Shown here: positions 25,012 to 33,714 of the stretch, piece by piece | Position numbering within the stretch: the first letter of the stretch is position 1 | Layout: every line of letters begins with the position of its first letter | Source: Allokutzneria multivorans | GTDB taxonomy: Bacteria; Actinomycetota; Actinomycetes; Mycobacteriales; Pseudonocardiaceae | Length of the DNA stretch: 64,000 nucleotides | Reading direction: 5' to 3' | Assembly (NCBI RefSeq): GCF_039537405.1 | Contig: NZ_BAABAL010000024.1 | Coordinates: 1-64,000, forward strand | Translations under genes and position numbers: made by a program | The notes under the pieces: model-generated | Told to the model about the DNA's origin: nothing | What the model saw: only the letters and a program-made list of their open reading frames with translations | The model's database searches: none

Positions 25012-25994
25012 GTCAGCCGCACCGAGACGTTGCCGCGGTGGGCGCCCCCGAGGAAGGCCAGGAACGCCTGCGGCACGTCGGTGATCGCGGCGTCGACCAC
25101 GGTCTGGGGGAAGACGAAGCGCCCCTCGTCCAGCCACAAGCGGAAGTGCTTGTGCCACGCCGAAATCTGCTCGGGTGTGTGGTAGCAGGAGAACGGCGAC
25201 AGCACGACGCCCCTGGCCTCCGCTTCGGCGCGGTCCGGTTGCGGGAACCGCTCGGCGGAGTCGCCGAGCTGGCTGGACAGCGAACCGCACAGCGCGAACC
25301 GCGCGCCCGGCCGCGCCACCTGGAGCGCGGCGTCGTACTGCGCGCCGCCGACGACGTCGAAGAAGACGCTGATGCCCTCGGGCGCCAGTTCCCTCAGCCG
25401 TGCGGCGGGGTCGTCGCGGTAGTCGAACGCGGCGTCGAATCCGAGGTCGTTGACGAGGTAGTCGACCTTCGCCGAGCTCCCCGCGCTGCCGATCACCCGC
25501 GCGGCGCCGAGTCGCTTGGCGATCTGCCCGGCCAGTGAACCGACACCGCCGGCCGCGCCGGAGACGAACACGACGTCGCCCTCACCCACGGCCGCGACGT
25601 CGGCCATGCCGTAGAAGGCGGTCGGGCCCTGGCCGAGGTGGAATCCGAGGTCAGGGAACGCGTCGCGGTCGAGCTTGACGTAGGAGTCGGCGGGACCGGC
25701 GGAGTACTCGGTCCACCCCGTCATCGACTGCACCGCGTCGCCCACCCGGAGCGCGTCGCTGGAGGAGCGGACGACGGTGCCGACCGCCGCCACGCCCACC
25801 CGCTGGCCGGGCTGCCACGCGGGCACCGGGAGGTGGCAGTCAGCGCGCATCAGCTCCAGGTACGTCGCGGCCAGGCCCAGCCGCTCGGTGCGCACCAGCA
25901 CCTCACCGTCGATCTCGGTGTGGGCGACCGTGAAGTGCTCCGGGCCGGGAACGCCGGTGATGTGGCTGGCCAGGTGGATCTCGCGAGTGATCAT
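25008..25994 (-). CDS. NADP-dependent MDR-family oxidoreductase
   Basis: The 328-aa protein is a zinc-free medium-chain dehydrogenase/reductase: GAAGGVGSLAGQIAKRLGA is the Rossmann nucleotide loop (about 148-166) and EGISVFFDVVGG the following strand. It fits the curcumin-reductase / 2-alkenal-reductase branch, which reduces enones with NADPH. The ATG start has GGGAG seven bases upstream. It is coupled to the AlkZ-like gene and divergent from the WYL regulator, which is likely to control it. Confidence 0.8.
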   Translation of the reverse strand: MITREIHLASHITGVPGPEHFTVAHTEIDGEVLVRTERLGLAATYLELMRADCHLPVPAWQPGQRVGVAAVGTVVRSSSDALRVGDAVQSMTGWTEYSAGPADSYVKLDRDAFPDLGFHLGQGPTAFYGMADVAAVGEGDVVFVSGAAGGVGSLAGQIAKRLGAARVIGSAGSSAKVDYLVNDLGFDAAFDYRDDPAARLRELAPEGISVFFDVVGGAQYDAALQVARPGARFALCGSLSSQLGDSAERFPQPDRAEAEARGVVLSPFSCYHTPEQISAWHKHFRLWLDEGRFVFPQTVVDAAITDVPQAFLAFLGGAHRGNVSVRLT

Positions 25995-26086
25995 CGTGGG
26001 TCTCCCTCGGTCGGTTTCGGCTGTCGTGGAGGACGCTAGAGCGGCTTCAGGCCACTTTGTGTCCTAAAGGTCAGCAGAATGGAGAC

Positions 26087-27064
26087 ATGGCGAACACCAG
26101 CTCCCGAACCTTGCGCTTGCTGTCCCTGTTGCAGACCCATCGGCACTGGGCGGGGTCCGATCTCGCGGACCGGCTGGAGGTCTCGGCACGCACGCTGCGC
26201 CGTGACATCGACCGTTTGCGACACCTGGGCTACCCGGTCGAGGCCTCCCGGGGCACCGACGGCGGCTACCAACTGGCACCGGGTGCCGTCCTACCCCCGC
26301 TGCTGCTGGACGACGAGGAAGCCGTCGCGCTCGCGGTCGGCATGGGCGACGCCGTGCACAGTGGAATCGCCGGTATCGAGGACGCAGCGGTCCGCGCGCT
26401 CACCAAGGTCGTGCAAGTCCTGCCGCCCAGGCTGCGCGCCAGGGTGGACGCCCTGCGCGCCATGACCGTGTCGCCGACCTCGGCCGGACCGATCGTCGCC
26501 GCCGACGTTCTCACCGCGATCGCCCAGGCGTGCCGGGACGAGGAACGAATCCGGTTCGGTTACGCGGCACGGGGTGCCGCGCCGACCGAACGCGAGGTCG
26601 AGCCACACCGGCTGGTCGCGCAGGGTGCGCGCTGGTACCTGGTCGCCTACGACCTGACGCGGCACGACTGGCGCAGCTTCCGCCTGGACCGGCTGACCGG
26701 TCCCAGCCGGACCGGGGCGCGGTTCCGGCCGCGCGAGCTGCCTGCCGAAGACGCCGCGGCCTTCCTCCGCACCAGCACCGGCGCCCCCGCCGCCCACACC
26801 GTGCGGGTCCTCGTCCACGCGCCCGAGGCGCGGGTGCGGCAGGTCGTCGGCCAGTGGGGGACGATCGAGCCCGCCGGAGCCGACCGCTGCCACCTCACCA
26901 TGACCTCGACCAGCCTGGACTGGCCGACACAGGCACTGGGCAACGTCGGCGCGGGCTTCGAGGTGCTCGGGCCACCGGAGTTCGCCGAGCACCTGCGCGA
27001 ATGGGGCACCCGGTTCGTGCGTGCCGGCGCCGCGAGCGAGGAAGAAGCGCGACAGAGCCCTTGA
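26087..27064 (+). CDS. WYL-domain transcriptional regulator (YafY type)
   Basis: The 325-aa protein has an N-terminal DeoR-like helix-turn-helix (TLRLLSLLQTHRHWAGSDLADRLEVSARTLRRDIDRL) and a central WYL domain (AQGARWYLVAYDLTRHDWRSFRLDRL), then a C-terminal WCX extension. WYL regulators sense nucleic-acid or small ligands and often respond to DNA damage. ATG 26087 was chosen over 26057; CAGAAT ends six bases before it, allowing a leaderless mRNA. It is divergent from the oxidoreductase/AlkZ-like pair, consistent with control of those genes. Confidence 0.8.
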   Translation: MANTSSRTLRLLSLLQTHRHWAGSDLADRLEVSARTLRRDIDRLRHLGYPVEASRGTDGGYQLAPGAVLPPLLLDDEEAVALAVGMGDAVHSGIAGIEDAAVRALTKVVQVLPPRLRARVDALRAMTVSPTSAGPIVAADVLTAIAQACRDEERIRFGYAARGAAPTEREVEPHRLVAQGARWYLVAYDLTRHDWRSFRLDRLTGPSRTGARFRPRELPAEDAAAFLRTSTGAPAAHTVRVLVHAPEARVRQVVGQWGTIEPAGADRCHLTMTSTSLDWPTQALGNVGAGFEVLGPPEFAEHLREWGTRFVRAGAASEEEARQSP

Positions 27065-27090
27065 CCGGCCCCTCCTTCTCCCAGGGGCCC

Positions 27091-27145
27091 ATCTCGCGGT
27101 AGAACTCCATGGCCTGGTGGGGGTTGAGACGAGACGTCCGCGACG
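27091..27145 (-). pseudogene. Fragment of a VOC-family gene
   Basis: The segment repeats the 5' part of the VOC gene at 23782-23852: TCGCGGTAGAACTCCATGGC is identical in both, and the following GGTTGAGACGAGA matches the DNA encoding the first residues, with about 24 bp between the two parts missing. The encoded relic would read SRLNP joined to HQAMEFYREMG. The rest of the gene is absent. It sits directly after the WYL regulator gene, as the remains of a duplication. Confidence 0.7.
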
Positions 27146-27162
27146 TCCGGCGACACCGTGCG

Positions 27163-28386
27163 TCAGGAAGGCGGTAGCAATCTCCAGTGCTGCAACCAGT
27201 TGGTCGAACACGCCGCGACTGTCAGCGGTGTGCCCGCGCCATCGGACCTTGCCTGTTGCAGGCAGCGTTCGGGATCGGCGGCGGAGTGCAGGCGAGCCCA
27301 CTGGGAGGTCCCGTCGTTCCAGTGCGGTTCCTCGACCCATTGCTGCGCGGGCAGCGCGTCATCGCACGGCCGCCACGCGATGTCCGGCTCACCGGCCGCG
27401 GTGAGGCACAGCGGTCCGTTGGAAGTGTTGGCGCGCAACGTCATCAGGCAGGTCTTGTGCTCCGCGTGCGGCTGGGCGAGCTGGTACCGCGTGCCGATCG
27501 CCGTCGCGCCGCGCTGCATCCCCATCCGGGGTCGGTCCTGGTTGTTGATGAGCATGCTGCTGTGGTGGTTGAGCACGCTGTAGCCGGGACCCCCGCTGAG
27601 GCAGGGGCTGTTCTGCGACATCAGCTCGGCGTTCGCGTCGCGGCTGTCACCGCCCGAGCTCAGGTAGGTTCCGACGCCGAGCAGCAGGAGGACCACCACG
27701 GCGGCGGCTCCGACCAGGATGGCGGTCCGGCGTCGCGCCGGCCGCGCGGCGCATCGGGCCGCATGGTGCTGAACGCGCGCATAGGCGCAGTGCCACGCGG
27801 TCAGGTCGCCCTTGGAGACCGACAGCAGTGACATCAGCTCGGCCCACCGCTCCGGCGAGGGGAGTTCGCGGCCGCTGAGAACGTCCTCGAACCACGCCGG
27901 ACCCTTTCCGAGCTCCGTGGCCACCCGGGATCGCTCGCGACCGGAGGCGGTCACCCGCAGCCGCAGCGCGTCGCCGAGCTCCACCGGATCGCAGACGAGG
28001 TTGAGATCGACGGAGGGCTTCGGTGCCTCGGGGGAGTCCGCCTCGACCGGGGTGACGCTCATGCCAAGGGCGACGACGACGTCCGTGCGCGAGGCCAGCC
28101 AGCTGTGGACCTGCCGGTCGACCTCCTCGGGGGAGTCGCCTCGGTGCCGGTGGCACGCGCGCACGTACGCGTGGACGAAGTCCTGTCCGGGCAGCGACGT
28201 CGGTCTTTTGTCGGAGGCGAACTCCGACAGCGTCGACGGGTGCAGTCGCGGTCCCTTTGAGTTGCGCAGCGCGCGGATCATCTCGGCGCCGGTCGGATTA
28301 CCGGCCTCAATCCGAACATCTTTCAGTCGCCGACGAAACTCCAGAACGAGTCCCGTCGGGGACGGCGGATATTCACCGTCTTTCAC
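27163..28386 (-). CDS. Membrane-anchored HTH-like protein with extracellular ricin-type domain
   Basis: The 407-aa protein has an N-terminal cytoplasmic part of about 215 residues with two segments that resemble the N-terminal helix-turn-helix of actinobacterial XRE proteins (7-90 and 120-200). A single transmembrane helix follows (about 217-243, AAAVVVLLLLGVGTYL), and an outer C-terminal domain with six cysteines ends in a ricin-B-like repeat (CLTAAGEPDIAWRPCDDALPAQQW and CLQQARS...HWRLLP). GTG 28386 has GGGAG at a proper distance. The layout suggests that a carbohydrate signal outside is passed to a DNA-binding or protein-binding domain inside. Function is otherwise unknown. Confidence 0.6.
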   Translation of the reverse strand: MKDGEYPPSPTGLVLEFRRRLKDVRIEAGNPTGAEMIRALRNSKGPRLHPSTLSEFASDKRPTSLPGQDFVHAYVRACHRHRGDSPEEVDRQVHSWLASRTDVVVALGMSVTPVEADSPEAPKPSVDLNLVCDPVELGDALRLRVTASGRERSRVATELGKGPAWFEDVLSGRELPSPERWAELMSLLSVSKGDLTAWHCAYARVQHHAARCAARPARRRTAILVGAAAVVVLLLLGVGTYLSSGGDSRDANAELMSQNSPCLSGGPGYSVLNHHSSMLINNQDRPRMGMQRGATAIGTRYQLAQPHAEHKTCLMTLRANTSNGPLCLTAAGEPDIAWRPCDDALPAQQWVEEPHWNDGTSQWARLHSAADPERCLQQARSDGAGTPLTVAACSTNWLQHWRLLPPS

Positions 28387-28616
28387 TTTTTCTCCCTGAT
28401 GGGCTCTGAAGGTGTCCTGACCTGCGTTCGAGGGTTCGAACGCGTTTCGGCATTCGAGGTCGTGGTGGCGCGGGTGTTCACGCCGAACCGATCAGTTGAT
28501 GGTCTCTTCCCGGGCGCGGAACCAAGAGAGAACCGACGAGTCGTTGTTCGGCGTCCTTGCAGATAACACCACAGCATGTCGTCGGCTCCGAATCAAACAA
28601 GGATCTGTGCACAACC

Positions 28617-29188
28617 ATGACTGCTTTCAAGCTTCACTGCGTCAACTCCTGGGAAGCAGCTTTCCTCCGCGAGGAGGTGCGCGGGTACTTCGACCACGGC
28701 GTGAGCTTCTCGCCGGGTGCGACCGTGTTCGACGTGGGTGCCAACATCGGCGCCTTCGAGCCGCTGCCGCCGCTGTACGCGTTGCTCGAGTGCAACGCCC
28801 GGGAGTTCTTCAACGGACGCGTGACCGCGCTTCCCCACGGCCTGGGCTCCGATGAGTGTGAGCTGGACTTCAGCTACTTCCCGGCAGCCACGCTCTTCTC
28901 GTCGGGCGCAAGACGCGGGTGATGCGGCAGTTCGAGACCCACCGGGTCCGCGTCAGGTCGCTGTCCTCCGTCATCGACGAGCAGGGCATCGACCGCATCG
29001 ACGTGCTGCGCGGCATCGAGGAACGGCACTGGCCGCTGGTCCGTCAGGCCGTCGTCGAGGTCGAGGGCTGGCGCCAGAACCACGAGCGGATCCGCGAGAT
29101 CTTCGCCGCGCGCGGCTTCACCGTCGCGGCCGAACAGGAATCCGCACAGCGATCCGCCGACATCGGCATGGTGTTCGCGGTCCGCTGA
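28617..29188 (+). pseudogene. Broken FkbM-family methyltransferase
   Basis: The first part (28617-28922) encodes MTAFKLHCVNSWEAAFLRE and the SAM motif VFDVGANIGAFE, then FEPLPPLYALLECNA; the residues normally lying between the glycine loop and FEPLPP are deleted. The second part (28919-29188), in another frame, keeps the FkbM C-terminus: LSSVIDEQGIDRIDVLRGIE, VVEVEGW, DIGMVFAVR. Family members of about 250-280 aa O-methylate natural products or glycans. At least one frameshift and two internal deletions make it inactive. About 230 bp upstream (28387-28616) hold no gene. Confidence 0.75.
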
Positions 29189-29191
29189 ACG

Positions 29192-29521
29192 TCATCCGCT
29201 CAGCAGCAACACCGGCATCGCCAAGAACACCAGCGGTACGACGACAGTGCGGAACACGCGAGCGCGAAGGTGAGCCACCACGGCCCCGACGTAGAACACC
29301 GCCAACCCGAAAGCGGCCACCGCTCCGACGAGCGGAACACCCAACAACCCCAACAGAACCCCGGCCGCGCCCGCCGCCTTCAACCCGCCCAGCACGGGCA
29401 GCCACGACGCGGGCACCCCAACCTCCGACGAGTTCGCCACGACGAACGGAGCCTTGGCGAAGTCGGCGACGGCGATGCCGAGGTTCGCGGCGATGGTGAT
29501 GCAAGCGAGAACGGTGTGCAT
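29192..29521 (-). CDS. DoxX-like small membrane protein
   Basis: The 109-aa protein has four hydrophobic helices and the DoxX-type pattern GLKAAGAAGVLLGLLGVP. Members of this family are membrane proteins linked loosely to redox or quinone metabolism, and most are uncharacterised. ATG 29521 begins the first helix; the longer frame to 29596 has no ribosome site. It converges on the dead methyltransferase. Confidence 0.65.
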   Translation of the reverse strand: MHTVLACITIAANLGIAVADFAKAPFVVANSSEVGVPASWLPVLGGLKAAGAAGVLLGLLGVPLVGAVAAFGLAVFYVGAVVAHLRARVFRTVVVPLVFLAMPVLLLSG

Positions 29522-29683
29522 GCACCCTTGACGAAGCGCGGTCGGTGAATGTGACAGGGGCCCGCGAGCGCGCCCACCGCGAGCTGCCGCGGTCAACCCT
29601 TGCCGCCGGATCGGCCTAACTTGGTATCACTTGGCGCGCGAATGCTGGGAGAGCGTAGGGCGCGTGCCTAGACTCTGGCCCAT

Positions 29684-31762
29684 ATGGACAGCAGGGAAGC
29701 CGCGAAGCTGGTCAGACGGTCGAAGAGCCGCTGGCGCGATCGCGGGTACCCGGCGTGGGTCCAGCTCGTCGGCGCCGCCGAGGACCGGTTCCCGAGCGCG
29801 CTGGACGCGCTGATCGCCATCGCCCGCGACGAACGCCACCCGTACCAGGCGTGGGCGGGCGAGCTCGTCGCCGACCGCTGGGTCACCACCAGGGAGTCCT
29901 CGCTGCGCAAGGTGGTGCGCCAGCTGCGCGCGCTGGCCACCGACGGCAAACCCCGGTTGGTCACCGCCGCGCTGCACGGGCAGCTGTTGCAGGAGTGGCG
30001 CGACGGCGTCGAACTCGTCGAGCTCTTCGAGGACGAGGACGAGGACGTGCGTGCCGGGGTCGTCGAGGCGTGCGCCGCCGCGACCGGGGACCAGCTCTAC
30101 GCGCTGTGGGCGCTCAGCGAGCACGAGCAGGTGCTCAACGCGTTGCTGCACAACCCTGTCAAGCCCGATCCGCGCCGCGTGCCACCGCTGTCCTCGATCG
30201 CGCTCGGCGCCGACGTCGACCCCGGCGAGCTGCTGGACGCCGCGCTGCACGCCGAACGCGCCATCGGCCGCATCGCGCGGCGGCGCATCCTGTCGACGCC
30301 GTCGCTGACGGATCGCCTGTGCGAGGCCGCGATCGGCCACCCGCGCCGGATCGAGTTCCTGATGCGGCACGGCCTGCAACCGGAGAAGCCGCTGGAGTGC
30401 GCGCTGTACCTGTTGCGCGCCAACCAGATCGAGGCCTACCACGAGATCGATCCACAAGGGACACTGCTCGCCCGCGCGAAGCTGACCGACGAGCAGGTCA
30501 TGCAGATCGGGCTCGCCTTCGCCGACAACGACGAGCAGCCGCGCCTGTGGGAGTTCGCCCGCACCCGCCCGTTCGGCCAAGCGGTCGAGCTGGTGCACCT
30601 GGCGGGGCAGTGGCGGCCGGACAGCGACTGGAGCCTGTTCGCCCAGCTCGCCGAGATCGAGACGCTCCAGGTCGTGCACGAGCTGACCGGCTCGCCGGAG
30701 CACTGGGCGCTGAGCTACCGCGTCGGCAGCTCGGTGGTGCAGAGCGTGTCGCTCTCACCCGATGCCACCAGGATCGCCGCGACGGCCGGCTTCCACGCCC
30801 CCACCTGGGACCCGCGCTACGGCAGGCAGAAGGAGCAGGGCTCGATCATCGAGCTGGAGGTCTCCTCCGGCAACGAGCTGTCCATGCACACCGTGGAGGC
30901 GGGCTTCGCGCACGTGCTCCACCTGGGGCACGCGGTGATCACGGCGGAGAACACCGGCGCCGAGGGCTCGGTGCTGGCGCGGCACATCGGCGCCGAGCGC
31001 GAGATCCTGGCCAAGCACGGCGGCTCCATCGAGGCGCTTGCCCGTTCCCTCAACGGTTTCGTGGCCGTGGCGAACACCGGCGAACTGCTCGTCGGGTCCG
31101 GAGTGGACGGTGAGGTCCGCCGCGCGGTCCCCGAGGGCGACAGGTTCCGGCCCGCCTCGCTGTCCGTCCACAGCAGAACGGGCCGCTTCGCGCTCGGCGG
31201 CGCCGAACTGGCGCTGCTGGACGCCGACGCCGAGCTGCTGGCGAGCGCGAAGGACGCGGGATGGGTCCGCGAGACCGCCTTCGTCGACGCCGACACCCTG
31301 CTGACCATGGACGGCGACGGGCACCTGTCGCGCTGGAGCCGCGACGGCGACCAGCTCGTGCGCGGCGACCGGGTCAAGGTGCCGCCGGAGCTGGGCAGCC
31401 CGCTCGTCGACCTGCGCGTGGTGCCCGAGCGCGGCCTGCTCGCGGCGATGAGCACGCGCGTCGGCAGCCCGGTGCGGATGGTGCTCTTCGACCTGGCGAC
31501 CCTGACCCACGCCGAGGGCTTCGAGCTGCCCGGCTGCACGCTCGCGACCTCCGCCGACGGCGAGCACCTCGCGCTCGGCACGACCTCCGGGCTGGTCTGG
31601 TTCTGCGGCATGCCGCCCGCAGGCCTGTTCGAGGTGCTGGCCAAGCCGCTCGGCAAGATCACCGACGCCGACCGCGCGGTCATCGAGGTGGCCAGGGCGA
31701 GCGCGTCCCGGCCCGCCGTGCGCCGCGTCCTGGACCTCTTCGCGGAGCTGGTGAGCGCGTGA
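29684..31762 (+). CDS. HEAT-like / beta-propeller protein of unknown function
   Basis: The 692-aa protein has a helical first half (1-350) with repeats resembling HEAT units (for example DEDEDVRAGVVEACAAATGDQLYALWAL) and a second half (about 350-650) made of beta-rich blades with YVTN/WD-like pattern (SVSLSPDATRIAATAGF, GDGHLSRWSRDGDQL, LATSADGEHLALGTTSG). No catalytic motif, signal peptide or membrane helix is visible, so a cytosolic scaffold is likely. TAGACT lies nine bases before the ATG. It is coupled by a GTGA overlap to a 63-aa helix-hairpin-helix protein, which hints at a DNA-related partner. I know no characterised homologue. Confidence 0.65.
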   Translation: MDSREAAKLVRRSKSRWRDRGYPAWVQLVGAAEDRFPSALDALIAIARDERHPYQAWAGELVADRWVTTRESSLRKVVRQLRALATDGKPRLVTAALHGQLLQEWRDGVELVELFEDEDEDVRAGVVEACAAATGDQLYALWALSEHEQVLNALLHNPVKPDPRRVPPLSSIALGADVDPGELLDAALHAERAIGRIARRRILSTPSLTDRLCEAAIGHPRRIEFLMRHGLQPEKPLECALYLLRANQIEAYHEIDPQGTLLARAKLTDEQVMQIGLAFADNDEQPRLWEFARTRPFGQAVELVHLAGQWRPDSDWSLFAQLAEIETLQVVHELTGSPEHWALSYRVGSSVVQSVSLSPDATRIAATAGFHAPTWDPRYGRQKEQGSIIELEVSSGNELSMHTVEAGFAHVLHLGHAVITAENTGAEGSVLARHIGAEREILAKHGGSIEALARSLNGFVAVANTGELLVGSGVDGEVRRAVPEGDRFRPASLSVHSRTGRFALGGAELALLDADAELLASAKDAGWVRETAFVDADTLLTMDGDGHLSRWSRDGDQLVRGDRVKVPPELGSPLVDLRVVPERGLLAAMSTRVGSPVRMVLFDLATLTHAEGFELPGCTLATSADGEHLALGTTSGLVWFCGMPPAGLFEVLAKPLGKITDADRAVIEVARASASRPAVRRVLDLFAELVSA

Positions 31763-31950
31763 CGACGGAGTTCCCCCGCGCGATCGGCAAGGTGGCCACG
31801 CGCGAGCTGGCCGCCAACGGCTACACGACCTTCGACCAGCTCACCAAGGTCAGCGCGAAGGAGCTGCTCGGCATCCACGGCGTCGGCCCGAAGTCGATCC
31901 GCATCCTCGGCGAGGAGCTCGCCGCGCGCGGTCAGTCCTTCGCCGACTGA
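31759..31950 (+). CDS. 63-aa helix-hairpin-helix protein
   Basis: The product is one compact HhH module, including LLGIHGVGPKSIRILGEEL, the hairpin glycine motif that contacts DNA backbone in repair and polymerase proteins. GTG 31759 overlaps the stop of the HEAT/propeller gene, so expression is tied to that protein. It is too short for any catalytic domain. A DNA-targeting or adaptor subunit of the larger partner is a reasonable inference. Confidence 0.7.
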   Translation: MTTEFPRAIGKVATRELAANGYTTFDQLTKVSAKELLGIHGVGPKSIRILGEELAARGQSFAD

Positions 31951-31976
31951 TCACGGGCACTGACCACGGGCACTGG

Positions 31977-32312
31977 TCACGGGTCGGGCGCGAGGCTGCC
32001 GTCCGGCGCGATGTGCTCGAAGATCTGGTCCAGCAGCGTCAGCACGTGCGGGTCGTCCACCGCGTAGAAGTGGTGCCGTCCCTCGCGCCGCGCCGTCACC
32101 ACGCCGGCGAGCCGCAGCTTGGTCAGGTGCTGGCTGACCGTGGGAATGCTCACGCCGACGCGCTGGGCGAGCGTGCCCACGTCGTAGGTGCCCTGGGCGC
32201 ACAGCCACACCAGGTGCAGCCGCGGCGGGCTGGACAACAACGCGAAGGTGGCGGCTGCCGCGCTGAGCTGGAGCGGCGTCGGCTCGGGATTTTTCGGCAT
32301 GACGAGATTCAT
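31977..32312 (-). CDS. ArsR-family transcriptional regulator
   Basis: The 111-aa protein is a typical ArsR winged helix: LQLSAAAATFALLSSPPRLHLVWLC and the recognition region VGTLAQRVGVSIPTVSQHLTKLRLAGVV, then the wing with RREGRHHFYAV. It has only one cysteine, so the classic ELCVCDL metal site is absent; a metal site on the C-terminal helix (DDPHVLTLLDQIFEH) is possible. It is divergent from a cation exchanger gene, the usual target position for such repressors. Confidence 0.8.
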   Translation of the reverse strand: MNLVMPKNPEPTPLQLSAAAATFALLSSPPRLHLVWLCAQGTYDVGTLAQRVGVSIPTVSQHLTKLRLAGVVTARREGRHHFYAVDDPHVLTLLDQIFEHIAPDGSLAPDP

Positions 32313-32397
32313 TGTTCCCTGCGCCCCAACTCGGGGCTAGCCGCGCCAACATTTTGGTGATTGCGAAAACGTCGAAGCGTGTGCGACCGTCGGTGCC

Positions 32398-33612
32398 GTG
32401 AAGGTTCTGCTCCGGTCGCTGTCCCTGTGCGGCGCGCTCGCCACCCCCGCCCTCGTGCTCCGGCTCACCGGCGCCGCGGTGGTGCCCTGGCTCGCGCTGC
32501 TGCTGTTCGGCGCCGCCGTCGTGGCCGCGTCGTTCGTGCTCGCGTGGGCGGCCGAGGCGGCTCAGGTCGACATCTCCGGCGGCCTGGCGATCGCGCTGCT
32601 CGCGCTCATCGCCGTGCTGCCCGAGTACGTGGTGGACCTCTACTTCGCCTACACCGCGGGCCAGAACCCCGAGTTCGTCGCCTACGCCGCCGCCAACATG
32701 ACCGGCTCCAACCGCCTGCTGCTCGGCCTCGGCTGGTCCACCGTCGTGCTCATCTCGCTCAAGGTCGCCTCCCGCCGCTCCGGCCGGACCGTGCGCGAAC
32801 TCGTGCTCGACCCCTCCCACCGCACCGAGCTCGGCTTCCTCGCCGTGGCCTCCGTCGTCGCGTTCGTGGTGCCCGTCAGCGGTCAGATCACCCTCGTGTT
32901 CGGCTTGGCAATGCTGGGCTTCTTCGGCTTCTACCTCTGGAAGGTCTCCCGCGCCGAGGTGTCGGAGGAGCCCGACCTGGTCGGCCCCGCCGCGACGATC
33001 GGCGCCCTGGCGCCCGCCGTCCGCCGCCCCCTCGTCGCAGCCCTGTTCGTCTTCGCCGCCGTCGTGATCCTGCTCTGCGCCGAACCGTTCGCGCACGCCC
33101 TCATCGACACCGGCACCCAGCTCGGCGTGGACCGCTTCCTCCTCGTCCAGTGGCTCGCACCCCTGGCCTCCGAGGCCCCCGAATTCATCGTCGCGATCCT
33201 GTTCGCCTTGCGCGGCAACGGTTCCGCCGCGATCGGCACGCTGATCTCCAGCAAGGTCAACCAGTGGACCCTGCTCGTCGGCAGCCTCCCGCTGGCCTAC
33301 CTCATCGGCGGCGGCTCCGGCACCCTCGCCCTCGACGCCCGTCAGGTCGAGGAGTTCCTGCTCACCGCCACCCAGACCCTGCTCGGCGTCTCCGCCCTGC
33401 TGGCGCTGCGCTTCCCCCGCTGGGCCGCCTGGACCCTGCTCACCCTCTTCGCCGCCCAGTTCGCGCTGCCCGGCCAGGAGGCCCGCTACGCCCTGTGCGC
33501 CCTCTACGCCGCCATCGCCGTCGCGGCTCTCGTGCGCAACCGCAAGCACATCGTGCCCACGTTCCTGGCCCCGTTCCGCAGCTCCCCGTCACGCGACCTG
33601 ACCAGCGTCTAG
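32398..33612 (+). CDS. Sodium/calcium-exchanger-family cation antiporter
   Basis: The 404-aa protein has about ten to eleven transmembrane helices and both alpha repeats of the Ca2+/cation antiporter superfamily: ALLALIAVLPEYVVD...AANMTGSNRLLLGLGW near 75-115 and LASEAPEFIVAILFALRGNG...SKVNQWTLLVGSLPLAY near 255-300, with the conserved acidic residues. It would exchange a cation for H+ or Na+ across the membrane. The GTG start has no strong ribosome site. It is divergent from the ArsR gene, so metal-dependent induction is plausible. Confidence 0.8.
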   Translation: MKVLLRSLSLCGALATPALVLRLTGAAVVPWLALLLFGAAVVAASFVLAWAAEAAQVDISGGLAIALLALIAVLPEYVVDLYFAYTAGQNPEFVAYAAANMTGSNRLLLGLGWSTVVLISLKVASRRSGRTVRELVLDPSHRTELGFLAVASVVAFVVPVSGQITLVFGLAMLGFFGFYLWKVSRAEVSEEPDLVGPAATIGALAPAVRRPLVAALFVFAAVVILLCAEPFAHALIDTGTQLGVDRFLLVQWLAPLASEAPEFIVAILFALRGNGSAAIGTLISSKVNQWTLLVGSLPLAYLIGGGSGTLALDARQVEEFLLTATQTLLGVSALLALRFPRWAAWTLLTLFAAQFALPGQEARYALCALYAAIAVAALVRNRKHIVPTFLAPFRSSPSRDLTSV

Positions 33613-33714
33613 CCCTTCGCGGGTTTACAGGCCACTGACCTGGAACCTGCGCCGATCGAGTGGATTCCGACCAAACCCACCCGCGGGCGCGCACCGGAGC
33701 AGCAGCCTCGGCAT

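Noticed and set aside
32346..32357. CCAACATTTTGG as ArsR operator before the cation exchanger
   Set aside because: Only four base pairs on each side pair and it does not match a known ArsR site; too weak to list.
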